From the NCBI RefSeq assembly GCF_001570365.1, contig NZ_BBYK01000045.1, forward strand, positions 62,001 to 126,000: 64,000 bases of DNA. Direction: 5' to 3'. A program made the translations under genes and the position numbers. The notes beneath the pieces were generated by a model, which saw nothing but the letters and a program-made list of their open reading frames with translations, did not search any database and had not been told where the DNA came from. This stretch comes from Microtetraspora fusca (GTDB taxonomy: Bacteria; Actinomycetota; Actinomycetes; Streptosporangiales; Streptosporangiaceae). Shown here in pieces: positions 16,822 through 24,437 of the stretch (its first letter is position 1; each line of letters starts with the position of its first letter).

Positions 16822-17868
16822 TCACGGCCCCTCCTCGGCCATCGGGCGTACGGGCCGGACCGGGCGGATGTCGCGCAGGGTGCCGTGCAGCCGCATGAGC
16901 TGCTCGGGCGTCAGCGCGGCGCACCGGTCCAGGATCTCCCGTGCGCGGGGGTCGCCGTCGCGGATCTCGCGCTGCTCCTCGTCGGTCAGCGACAGCACGC
17001 TCAGGGTCAGCAACTGGTCGATCTCGGAGGCGTCGAAGAGGTCGCCCGGGCTCTCCGGCGCGATCTCGGGGTGGTCGTACAGGATGATCGGCGCGGAGAG
17101 CATCGTGTCGCGCGTGCCGGAGGGGCCGACCAGGACCGGCCAGACGCCGACGTTGCGGCATCCCTCGGCGAGCGGCCGCAGCTCGTCCGGCGGGTCCATG
17201 AGCGAGACGAAGCCCGTCCCGCCCTGCGTCCGCAGCACGGTGTGGCAGGACAGGAGCGTCCGTTTCAGCGCCTCCTCGCGGGAGTCGCCCTCCCATCCGC
17301 TCGTGTTGACCACCAGGACGGTGAGCCGGAAGACCCCGGGGGCCGGTCGCTCGGCGCGGATCTCCACCTCGCCGCGCACCTTGCGCCAGGCGCGCACGAT
17401 CGCGCCGACCCGCCGCCCGGACGGCTCCGACAGCCACTCGACCTCGCGTCCGGCGGGGAAGTCGACCTGCTCGCGGTGCGGACGCTCCACGAGGCCGCCG
17501 AGGGTCAGTCCGGGCACGTGGACCTCGCGTTCGGTCGCCTCCTCGTGGGCGACGTGCCGCAGGTCGCCCGCGGTCAGCTCCGGGACCGTCTCCAGGCGCA
17601 GGCCGTGGCCGTCGTCCCGGGGCCGGGCCGGGTCGCACGTGAGCGCGTGCAGGAAGCGCACCTCCACGTCGATCGCGTCCTCGGGCGCCGCCTCCACCAG
17701 GCACTGCGTCTGCGCGTACCACGCGTCGCCGTCCTCGGCGCAGAACGCCCTGGGGTGGAGGCCCCCGATGGTCCAGCGGTGCCGGTTCTTCAGCGCCGAC
17801 CGGCGGTAGGGCCACAGCAGGTAGCCCTCGTACAGCACGGCCTGGGCGATCCGTCGCACGTCGTCCAC
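16822..17868 (-). CDS. Hydrogenase-operon conserved protein of unknown function
   Basis: A 348-residue soluble protein starting MDDVRRIAQAVLYEGYLLWPYRR. I recall such proteins as regular members of group 1h hydrogenase operons but know no proven function. Visible features are LVVNTSGWEGDSREEALKRTLLS (about 213-235), LYDHPEIAPESPGDLFDASEID and a terminal LTPEQLMRLHGTLRDI segment. There is no signal peptide or membrane helix. It starts 8 bp after the upstream stop and ends 1 bp before the protease start, so it is made in step with hydrogenase maturation. A role in assembly or Fe-S delivery is a guess from context. Confidence 0.75.
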   Translation of the reverse strand: MDDVRRIAQAVLYEGYLLWPYRRSALKNRHRWTIGGLHPRAFCAEDGDAWYAQTQCLVEAAPEDAIDVEVRFLHALTCDPARPRDDGHGLRLETVPELTAGDLRHVAHEEATEREVHVPGLTLGGLVERPHREQVDFPAGREVEWLSEPSGRRVGAIVRAWRKVRGEVEIRAERPAPGVFRLTVLVVNTSGWEGDSREEALKRTLLSCHTVLRTQGGTGFVSLMDPPDELRPLAEGCRNVGVWPVLVGPSGTRDTMLSAPIILYDHPEIAPESPGDLFDASEIDQLLTLSVLSLTDEEQREIRDGDPRAREILDRCAALTPEQLMRLHGTLRDIRPVRPVRPMAEEGP

Positions 17869-17875
17869 GGCCCGC

Positions 17876-18523
17876 TCACCGCCCTTCCAGCAGGGCGGAG
17901 ATCACGTCGTCCCAGCCGGTGAGCGTGTTGCGCACCTTGTAGGCGTAGAGCCGGTCGAAGACCGAGCGGTCCAGGCGCAGCCAGGCGCTGCCGGGGAAGT
18001 AGTGGTCCATCAGGTCCTTCCAGACGCGTACCGGCATGGTGAACTCGGCCTCGGTGTCCCACGGGACGCGGGCCGCCCGCAGCAGCCCGCCCTCCAGGTA
18101 GAAGATCGTGCCGCTGAAGAGGAACTCCAGCGGGACCTCCCCGTCCGGCAGGGCGTGCAGGTATTTGGCCGCCACCACGTCGAAGTCGTACGTGCAGGTC
18201 ACCGGGATCTCGGCGACGCAGCCGCCGTCGTGGAAGGCGGGGACCCGCGCGGTGGCGTGCGTCCACAGGAGGCTGCGCAGCGTACGGCCCCAATCTCGCG
18301 GCGGGCCGAACAGCTCGGCGAGGCGCTCCCGCGCCTCGTCGTCGTAAGGGCGGCGCGCCGCCGCGATGCGGATCTGCGCGTGCAGGTCGAGCGAGCGGAT
18401 CTCGGCGGGGCCCGCGCTGTCGAGCCGCGCGTGGAACCGGAGCGTGGGGACGGCCGCGAACTCGGCCGCCTCCACGCCCTCGACCGTCACCCGCAGCGCG
18501 GGCGGGCAGGCCGTCGTCGTCAT
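17876..18523 (-). CDS. DUF6084-like hydrogenase-associated protein
   Basis: A 215-residue protein with alternating beta strands (LRFHARLDSAG, LDLHAQIRIAAARRPYDDEA) and a well conserved middle (LLWTHATARVPAFHDGG, VTCTYDFDVVAAKYLHAL). I match it to the DUF6084 family, found with actinobacterial uptake hydrogenases. It has no catalytic motif I recognise and no membrane segment. It is followed closely by the 348-residue protein. The two are probably partners, as they are nearly always adjacent in such operons (recalled, not computed). Confidence 0.75.
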   Translation of the reverse strand: MTTTACPPALRVTVEGVEAAEFAAVPTLRFHARLDSAGPAEIRSLDLHAQIRIAAARRPYDDEARERLAELFGPPRDWGRTLRSLLWTHATARVPAFHDGGCVAEIPVTCTYDFDVVAAKYLHALPDGEVPLEFLFSGTIFYLEGGLLRAARVPWDTEAEFTMPVRVWKDLMDHYFPGSAWLRLDRSVFDRLYAYKVRNTLTGWDDVISALLEGR

Positions 18524-18541
18524 CGGAAACTCGCCTCCTCC

Positions 18542-18808
18542 TCAGGCCGGGGAGAGGTTCGGCATGCGCGGGTCGATGGGGTCGCGCCTGCCCGGGTTGA
18601 TCCCGGTGGACCGCGCCGCGGTCGAGCGGCCGTCGGGGAGGTGGCCCCGCTGATGCTCGTAGTGCCCCGCCGCGTTGCCCTCCTTGATCCCCTTGATGTG
18701 CGCGGTGAAGTCCGGGCTGACCATGGCGCGTCCCGTCCTGATCGCCTCGGGCGCCCGGCCCTTCCCGATCTTGGATTTGATCTTGGTCGCGGCGCTCGAC
18801 TTCGTCAT
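18542..18808 (-). CDS. Small basic hydrogenase-operon protein, 88 residues
   Basis: An 88-residue, lysine/arginine-rich protein beginning MTKSSAATKIKSKIGKGRAP and ending DPIDPRMPNLSPA. Its ATG overlaps the stop of the upstream DUF5947 gene (ATGA, 18805-18808), good evidence that it is real despite its low-complexity start. There is no signal peptide or helix. I do not recognise the family. It may be disordered; the basic N-terminus could bind nucleic acid, membranes or an acidic partner such as the protease extension. Confidence 0.68.
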   Translation of the reverse strand: MTKSSAATKIKSKIGKGRAPEAIRTGRAMVSPDFTAHIKGIKEGNAAGHYEHQRGHLPDGRSTAARSTGINPGRRDPIDPRMPNLSPA

Positions 18809-19512
18809 GGCCGGGCTCCTTCCGGTCGGTTCCCGTCGCGTGTGCCGCCGCGGGCGTCCACGGTCGCGGCCCCGCGGCGCAGGCCGGCGAAGAAGGCGGT
18901 GATCTCGCGCCAGACCTCCGGCCCGCCGGCCAGGCCCTTCCAGTGCGTCCGGATCAGGCCCACCAGCGCGTAGCAGTCGTCGATCGGCACGATCCAGTGG
19001 TCGCGCGCGTCGCCCGTACGGTCGACCAGCAGCGCCTCCACGTCGGGGGCCAGCCCGCCGAGCACCGGGTTGGCCGCCTCCAGCCGCGCCCAGGTCGCGC
19101 GCGCCAGCGGCGACTCGACCGCGCCTCCCGGGCTGGGGTAGAGGAGCACCGCCCGCCGCGCGGCCGAGTCGTGGAAGAAGAACGCCATCCGGACGGGGAT
19201 GCGCAGGGCGTCCCATGCCGCGTCGTCCAGTGCGAACCCGCGCAGGTACCAGCGGCGGTCGGGAACGGCCCGGTATTGCCCGCCGCCCGATCCGGGCCGG
19301 TCGAAGAGCGTCGCACAGGGGCGGCACGCGCAGCGCAGCTCGCGGCTGGACAGGTCCACCAGGTGCCGGTGCCCGTCCGCGACCGGCGTCGCGCACAGGT
19401 CGCACCGCTCGACGGCCGCCGGGGCGTCCGCGCCCGTGGCGTTCTGCGGCGCGGCGTCCTGGGGCCGGGTGAGATACCGGCGCAGGGAGTCCATCGTGAT
19501 CCGTCGTTCCAT
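18805..19512 (-). CDS. DUF5947-like hydrogenase-associated Cys-rich protein
   Basis: A 235-residue protein. Near the N-terminus it has CDLCATPV followed by RELRCACRPCATLF, four to five cysteines in a zinc-ribbon or rubredoxin-like layout (about residues 37-69). The rest is a single globular domain (WYLRGFALDDAAWDALRIPVRMAFFF, then WIVPIDDCYALVGLIR). I assign it to DUF5947, a usual member of group 1h hydrogenase loci. A metal-handling or electron-transfer role is a reasonable inference from the cysteines. The ATG at 19512 has gagg upstream and starts 10 bp after the NifU-like gene. Confidence 0.75.
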   Translation of the reverse strand: MERRITMDSLRRYLTRPQDAAPQNATGADAPAAVERCDLCATPVADGHRHLVDLSSRELRCACRPCATLFDRPGSGGGQYRAVPDRRWYLRGFALDDAAWDALRIPVRMAFFFHDSAARRAVLLYPSPGGAVESPLARATWARLEAANPVLGGLAPDVEALLVDRTGDARDHWIVPIDDCYALVGLIRTHWKGLAGGPEVWREITAFFAGLRRGAATVDARGGTRDGNRPEGARP

Positions 19513-19522
19513 CGCGGCCGCC

Positions 19523-20122
19523 TCACGACGTCCCGGCGCCGGAACGGCCGCGCAGCAGGCTGTCCACGGGGATCACGGCCGCCGGAGGGGCCGCCTCCTC
19601 GATCTCGACCCGCGCGATCTCGGGCGCGGCGTCGCGGATCGCCTCCTCCAGCGCGGCGCGCAGGGCGGGCACCGCGGAGCGACAGCCGCCGCGGCGGCGC
19701 AGCCGGACCCGGGCCACCGGGCCGCCGGGGGCCGCGTCCGTTTCGTCGTCCCCCGGGCGGCCCTCCGCCTCGACCGCGACCAGCTCGGCGTTCGCCCCGC
19801 CCAGGCGCGGGGCGGCCCGCTCCACCGCCTTCCGTACGCGGGTCTCGACATCCGACGGGTGCAGGCCGTGCAGCAGGAGCAGGTGCCCGACCAGCTCGTC
19901 AGCCGCCAGCGCGTTGCCCAGTGAAGCGCCGCCCGCGGTCACGGCCGCCGCCATGATCCGCGCCAGGCCCTCGCCGTACAGCTCCAGCAGCGGCTGGAGG
20001 AGCTCCGCGACGGTGGCGCGGGCCTGCGGGTCCGTCATCGACTCGACCCGCTGGAGCAGCTCCTCCACGCGGTGCGCGCGGTCGGCGGCCTCCTCGTCCG
20101 TCAGCGGGATGTGCGCTGCCAT
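19523..20122 (-). CDS. NifU C-terminal-like protein with incomplete Cys pair
   Basis: A 199-residue protein. Its N-terminal half is helical; the C-terminal half (about 110-185) resembles the NifU/Nfu scaffold fold (ARVRLRRRGGCRSAVPALRAALEEAI). Nfu proteins use a CxxC pair to hold an Fe-S cluster, but here only one Cys remains at that place, the other being Ala. It may bind a cluster only as a dimer or have lost that role. I chose the ATG at 20122 (gagg 8 bases upstream) over the GTG at 20131. It directly follows the large subunit. Confidence 0.75.
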   Translation of the reverse strand: MAAHIPLTDEEAADRAHRVEELLQRVESMTDPQARATVAELLQPLLELYGEGLARIMAAAVTAGGASLGNALAADELVGHLLLLHGLHPSDVETRVRKAVERAAPRLGGANAELVAVEAEGRPGDDETDAAPGGPVARVRLRRRGGCRSAVPALRAALEEAIRDAAPEIARVEIEEAAPPAAVIPVDSLLRGRSGAGTS

Positions 20123-20132
20123 CGGTCTCACC

Positions 20133-21929
20133 TCAGCCCGACACGCTCGTGCCCAGTGTGGGGGAGTGGACCTGCCTGAGCACCCTGCCCTCGCCGAGGT
20201 ACATGTGCACGCCGCACGGCAGGCAGGGGTCGAAGCTGCGCACCGTGCGCATGATGTCGATGCCCTTGAAGTTCTCCGGGCCGTTCTCCTCGAAGATGTG
20301 CATCCCCTGCACCGCGTCCTCGTACGGACCGGGCGTCCCGTAGACGTCCCGTGGGCTGGCGTTCCACGGCGTGGGCGGGTACGGGTGGTAGTTCGCGATC
20401 TTGCCGTCGCGGATCACCAGGTGGTGCGACAGCACGCCGCGCACCGCCTCGTGGAAGCCGACGCCGAGCCCCTCCTCCGGGACGTCGAAGTCGGTGAAGA
20501 CCTTGGTGCGCCCCGCCCTGACCTCGCCGAGGGCCTGCTCCACGAAGTGCACCGCCATCGCCGCCGCGTACGCGATGAAGTAGACGCGCGCGCGGTCCCG
20601 CTCGATGGTGTTGGACCACTTCGGGATCTTCCACTCGAACTGCATCTCGGGGAGCTGTCCGCTCTTGGGCAGGTTGATGATGACGCTGTGGCCGGTCGCC
20701 TTGACCGTTCCGGTGTCCACCAGCCCGGCGAGCGCCGTGGTCCAGAGGCGGGCGATGGGGCCGCCGCCCGTGTCCAGCGCGAGGTAGTCGCCGGTGCGCG
20801 AGTCGTACCAGCGGGGGCTCATGACCCAGGAGTAGTTGCCGTTCTCCAGGTCGCGCTTCTGCGGCCGGGGCAGGGTCGTCTGGTTCCACGGGTGCCGCTG
20901 GTCCACCGGGTTGCCGAGCGGGTCGCGGGTGACGAACGTCTCCTCGTTCTCCCAGTCGTCGTAGTAGGAGCTGCCCAGCAGGATGCGGATGCCGAGGTTG
21001 ATGTCGACCAGGTTGGTCGTGAGGAGCTGCCCGTCCAGGACGATGCCCGGGGTCACGAACATCGCGCGGCCCCAGTCGTTCATGGTGCGGTAGTTGTAGT
21101 CGACCACGCCGGGGTTCTGGAACGCGCCCCAGCAGCCGAGCATGATCCGCCGCCGCCCCACCTCCTCGTAGCCGGGCAGCGCCTCGTAGAAGAAGTCGAA
21201 GACGTCGTCGTTCATCGGGACGGCCTTCTTGATGAAGTCCAGCGCCCGCAGCAGCCGCACCAGGTAGTCGGTGAACACCTGCGGCGTCGCGACCGTCCCC
21301 ACGCCTCCGGGATAGAGGGTGGACGGGTGGACGTGCCGCCCCTCCATCAGGCAGAACATCTCCCGCGTGAGCCGGCTCATCTGCAGCGCCTCGCGGTAGA
21401 CCGCCCCGGTGAACGGGTTGAAGGCGCGCATGATGTCGGCGATCGTGCGGTAGCCGTGGATGTGGCCGTGCGGCGCCTCGGCCGTCTCCGCCCGGCGCAG
21501 CAGGCCCGGGTTCGTCTCCTTGACCATCTGCTCGCAGAAGTCGACGAACACCAGGTTGTCTTGGAAGATCGTGTGGTCGAACATGTACTCGGCGGCCTCG
21601 CCCAGATTGATGATCATCTCGCCGAGCGGCGGCGTCTTGATGCCGTACGCCATGTTCTGGGCGTAGACCGAGCAGGTGGCGTGGTTGTCGCCGCAGATGC
21701 CGCAGATCCGGCTGGTGATGAAGTGCGAGTCCCGCGGGTCCTTGCCGCGCATGAACACGCTGTAGCCCCGGAACAGGGACGACGTGCTCTTGCACTCCAC
21801 GACTTCCTTGTTGCTGAAGTCGATCTTGGTGTAGATGCCGAGGTTCCCGATGATCCTGGTGATCGGGTCCCAGGACATCTCGACCAGCGTTCGCTGCTCC
21901 TCAGCCGCCTTCTGCGATCGGATTGCCAC
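20133..21929 (-). CDS. hhyL: Group 1h [NiFe]-hydrogenase large subunit
   Basis: A 598-residue large subunit holding the Ni-Fe active site. The L1 motif RICGICGDNHATC (Cys about 76 and 79) and the C-terminal L2 motif DPCLPCGVH (about 567-575) give the four Ni-Fe ligands. A 23-residue tail after His575 should be removed by the protease encoded at 15936-16820. Group 1h enzymes oxidise atmospheric H2 during starvation. I chose the GTG at 21929, nine bases after gagggg; the frame stays open upstream through the small-subunit region but that part is only a shadow. The stop of hhyS is 17 bp upstream. Confidence 0.9.
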   Translation of the reverse strand: MAIRSQKAAEEQRTLVEMSWDPITRIIGNLGIYTKIDFSNKEVVECKSTSSLFRGYSVFMRGKDPRDSHFITSRICGICGDNHATCSVYAQNMAYGIKTPPLGEMIINLGEAAEYMFDHTIFQDNLVFVDFCEQMVKETNPGLLRRAETAEAPHGHIHGYRTIADIMRAFNPFTGAVYREALQMSRLTREMFCLMEGRHVHPSTLYPGGVGTVATPQVFTDYLVRLLRALDFIKKAVPMNDDVFDFFYEALPGYEEVGRRRIMLGCWGAFQNPGVVDYNYRTMNDWGRAMFVTPGIVLDGQLLTTNLVDINLGIRILLGSSYYDDWENEETFVTRDPLGNPVDQRHPWNQTTLPRPQKRDLENGNYSWVMSPRWYDSRTGDYLALDTGGGPIARLWTTALAGLVDTGTVKATGHSVIINLPKSGQLPEMQFEWKIPKWSNTIERDRARVYFIAYAAAMAVHFVEQALGEVRAGRTKVFTDFDVPEEGLGVGFHEAVRGVLSHHLVIRDGKIANYHPYPPTPWNASPRDVYGTPGPYEDAVQGMHIFEENGPENFKGIDIMRTVRSFDPCLPCGVHMYLGEGRVLRQVHSPTLGTSVSG

Positions 21930-21946
21930 CGTGTCGTTCCCCTCTT

Positions 21947-22993
21947 CTACCGGTGCGGCCAGCGCGGCGCGTAGCCGCTGGTGAGCTTGGGCCGGTTGTG
22001 CCGCCAGCGGGGCTCCTCGTTGACCGTCGTGTTCGTGATCCCGCGCAGCCTGCGGATCATCCCCCCGTACACGCTGGACATCGCCGAGGAGATCTTGCCG
22101 CCGGGCGGTTCGTCCATGAACGGCATGAACTTGTCGGGGAAGCCGGGCATGGTGCAGGCGATGCAGATGCCGCCCACGTTGGGGCAGCCGCCGATGCCGT
22201 CCATCCAGCCGCGCTTGGTGACGTTGCAGTTGACCACCGGGCCCCAGCACCCGATGCGCACCTGACACTTGGGCGAGTTGTAGTCCTTGGCGAAGTCGCC
22301 CTGCTCGTAGTAGCCGGCCCGGTCGCAGCCCTCGTGGACCGTCTTGCCGAACAGCCACGTCGGCCGGAGCCGCTCGTCGAGCGGGATCATCGGCGCCAGG
22401 CCGGCGGCCTGGTAGAGCAGCCAGGTCAGGGTCTCCATGAAGTTGTCCGGCTGCACCGGGCAGCCGGGCACGTTCACGATGGGCAGCCCGCCCGCCGAGC
22501 GGAAGTCGGCCCCGAGGTAGTCGGCGAGCCCCATACAACCGGTGGGGTTGCCCGCCATCGCGTGGATGCCGCCGTACGTGGCGCAGGTGCCCGCGGCGAC
22601 GACCGCCCACGCCCTCGGCGCGAGCCGGTCGATCCACTCGTTGACCGTGATGGGGTCGCCGGTGACCGGGTCGTTGCCCATGGACGTCCAGTAACCCTCG
22701 CCGTTGATCTTCTCGTTGGGGATCGAGCCCTCGACGACGAAGATGAAGGGGCCGAGTTCGTCCCGCGCGGCCTGGTGGAAGGCGGCCATGAACTCGTCGC
22801 CCACCTGCTGGGCCAGCACCTTGTTGTGCAGGTGCACCTTCGGCAGGCCGGGGACGAGGCCGAGGACGACGTCCTCGATGCTCGGCAGCGACGCGGCGGT
22901 CACCGAGACCGTGTCCCCGTCGCAGCTCATCCCCTCCGAGGTCCACAGGATGTGCACCTCGTCCAGCGCGGCGGTAACCGCTGGTGCGCTCAT
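21947..22993 (-). CDS. hhyS: Group 1h [NiFe]-hydrogenase small subunit
   Basis: A 348-residue electron-transfer subunit carrying three Fe-S clusters. It lacks a Tat signal, as expected for this cytoplasm-facing group. The proximal-cluster motif is C-D-G-D (Cys24, Asp27) instead of CxxC; group 1h enzymes are known to use three Cys and one Asp there, a trait linked to O2 tolerance. Later clusters use GCDRAGYYEQGDF and CQVRIGCWGPVVNCNVTKRG followed by GGCPNVGGICIACTMPGFPD. The ATG at 22993 has gagggg upstream. It is the first gene of the nine-gene minus-strand operon that runs down to 15832. Confidence 0.91.
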   Translation of the reverse strand: MSAPAVTAALDEVHILWTSEGMSCDGDTVSVTAASLPSIEDVVLGLVPGLPKVHLHNKVLAQQVGDEFMAAFHQAARDELGPFIFVVEGSIPNEKINGEGYWTSMGNDPVTGDPITVNEWIDRLAPRAWAVVAAGTCATYGGIHAMAGNPTGCMGLADYLGADFRSAGGLPIVNVPGCPVQPDNFMETLTWLLYQAAGLAPMIPLDERLRPTWLFGKTVHEGCDRAGYYEQGDFAKDYNSPKCQVRIGCWGPVVNCNVTKRGWMDGIGGCPNVGGICIACTMPGFPDKFMPFMDEPPGGKISSAMSSVYGGMIRRLRGITNTTVNEEPRWRHNRPKLTSGYAPRWPHR

Positions 22994-23024
22994 GGCCTAC
23001 CCCTCTCTTGGCCACAGCGGGGCG

Positions 23025-23041
23025 TCACGCGCTGCGCGTGA
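23025..23041. promoter_or_regulatory. Palindrome in the hhyS leader
   Basis: TCACGCG-ctg-CGCGTGA is a perfect 7-bp inverted repeat 32 bp upstream of hhyS. In RNA it would form a hairpin shortly before the ribosome-binding site; in DNA it could be an operator. I could not pick a convincing -35/-10 pair for hhyS in the remaining 23042-23250, which holds nothing else I recognise. Confidence 0.5.
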
Positions 23042-23251
23042 ACGCGGACGCCGTGTGCCTCAACGTCTATCAACCTCCGGCTGCCTTGGTAAGTGCGTCG
23101 CGCACCTAGCGTCACCCCGCTGACCTGCGGTTATTTGGCGGGTGGCGGCGGTCCCCGTTACCGGCTGCGGGGTTTGCCGGGAGGCGGGCGGGCGGCGGCT
23201 CGACGACGAACGATGCGCGCCCTCCCGGTCCGCGTCCCGGGGGTGCGAAAG

Positions 23252-23305
23252 TTAGTCAGAATGTCCTGACAAACTCTTGACGCTGCACCGTCGGTCATCT
23301 AGAAC
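23252..23305 (+). promoter_or_regulatory. Promoter and operator of the iol operon
   Basis: An inverted repeat (GTCAG-aatgtc-CTGAC, extended to 23252-23273) lies immediately upstream of a -35 TTGACG (23277-23282) and, 17 bp on, a -10 TAGAAC (23300-23305). A GntR- or LacI-type inositol regulator would fit, but its gene is not in this window. Confidence 0.7.
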
Positions 23306-23331
23306 TGAAGGCCCCTGGGCAAGGAGTCGAC

Positions 23332-23478
23332 ATGCGTGTGGGTTCGCCGGTCCTGGGCCGCATCGGTGCGTTTCGTGCCGTCACCCTTGCCTCCCTCGTG
23401 GATGCGCCGGACGTTTCCGACGCCGACACGGGCGCGGCCGGTGTCGCGTTCGTCGCGTCCCTGAGGAGCGCGGAGTGA
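23332..23478 (+). CDS. 48-residue upstream ORF coupled to iolC
   Basis: An ATG at 23332 follows a canonical aaggag by 5 bases, and the frame runs 48 codons to a TGA that overlaps the iolC start (GTGA, 23475-23478). The peptide (MRVGSPVLGRIGAF at the start, ASLRSAE at the end) matches nothing I know and has no signal or membrane segment. Promoter and ribosome-binding site quality argue that it is translated. It may be a leader that feeds ribosomes to iolC rather than a functional protein. Confidence 0.55.
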   Translation: MRVGSPVLGRIGAFRAVTLASLVDAPDVSDADTGAAGVAFVASLRSAE

Positions 23479-24437
23479 CGGACGTGCTCACCATCGGCCG
23501 GGTCGGCGTGGACGTCTACCCGCTGCAGACCGGAGTGTCGCTGCGGGAGGTGGAGACCTTCGGCAAGTACCTCGGCGGCAGCCCGGTCAACGTGGCCGTG
23601 GCCGCCGCCCGGCTCGGCCGGTCGAGCGCCGTGATCACCCGCACCGGGGCCGACCCGTTCGGCCTGTTCGTCCACGACGCGCTGCGCGAGTACGGCGTGG
23701 ACGACCGGTACGTCCTCGCGGTGCCCGGCCTGCCCACGCCCGTGACGTTCTGCGAGATCCGGCCACCGGAGGACTTCCCGCTCTACTTCTACCGCTTCCC
23801 CAAGGCGCCCGACCTGGAGATCCTCCCGTCCGAGCTCGACCTGGAGGCCATCGCGCGGGTGCCCCTGTTCTGGGCGACCGTGACAGGCATGTCCCAGGAG
23901 CCGTCCCGGGGCGCGCACTTCGCGGCCTGGCGCTCGCGCGGGCGCCGCCCGCACACGGTGCTCGACCTCGACTACCGGCCGATGTTCTGGCCGAGCATGG
24001 AGGCCGCCGCCGAGCAGGTACGCCGCGCCCTCCCACACGTCACCGTCGCGGTCGGCAACATCGACGAGGTCGAGGTGGCCACCGGCACGCGGGAGCCGTA
24101 CGAGGCCGCGCGGGCGCTGCTGGCTGCCGGCGTCGAACTGGCGATCGTCAAGCGCGGCTCGGCGGGCGTGCTGGGCATGAGCAAGAGAGAGGCCGTGGAG
24201 GTGCCGCCGGTCCCGGTGGACGTCGTCAACGGGCTCGGCGCCGGCGACGCCTTCGGCGGCGCGCTCTGCCACGGCCTGCTCGCCGGCTGGCCGCTGGAGC
24301 GGATCCTGCGGTTCGCGAACGCGGCGGGCGCGATCGTCGCGGGGCGCCTGGCCTGCGCGCCGGCGATGCCCACGGCCGACGAGGTCGAGGCCGTCCTGTC
24401 AGGCGACTCTTCGAGGGGGGACGCGTCAGATGCGTGA
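23475..24437 (+). CDS. iolC: IolC, 5-dehydro-2-deoxygluconokinase
   Basis: A 320-residue PfkB-family kinase that phosphorylates 5-dehydro-2-deoxy-D-gluconate in myo-inositol breakdown. The N-terminal GKYLGGSPVNVAVAAARLGR (about 32-51) is the substrate-side signature, and VVNGLGAGDAFGGAL near residue 252 holds the catalytic Asp in the GAGD anion hole. The GTG at 23475 has gaggag at 23463 and overlaps the stop of the small upstream ORF. The following aldolase gene overlaps it by 8 bp. Order iolC, aldolase, iolD agrees with actinobacterial inositol clusters. Confidence 0.88.
   Translation: MTDVLTIGRVGVDVYPLQTGVSLREVETFGKYLGGSPVNVAVAAARLGRSSAVITRTGADPFGLFVHDALREYGVDDRYVLAVPGLPTPVTFCEIRPPEDFPLYFYRFPKAPDLEILPSELDLEAIARVPLFWATVTGMSQEPSRGAHFAAWRSRGRRPHTVLDLDYRPMFWPSMEAAAEQVRRALPHVTVAVGNIDEVEVATGTREPYEAARALLAAGVELAIVKRGSAGVLGMSKREAVEVPPVPVDVVNGLGAGDAFGGALCHGLLAGWPLERILRFANAAGAIVAGRLACAPAMPTADEVEAVLSGDSSRGDASDA

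Noticed and set aside
20133-23015. A 960-residue reading frame that seems to join hydrogenase small- and large-subunit regions
   Set aside because: The N-terminal third is out of frame with the true small subunit (21947-22993) and is Arg/Pro-rich shadow sequence; the large subunit starts at GTG 21929 with a proper ribosome-binding site.
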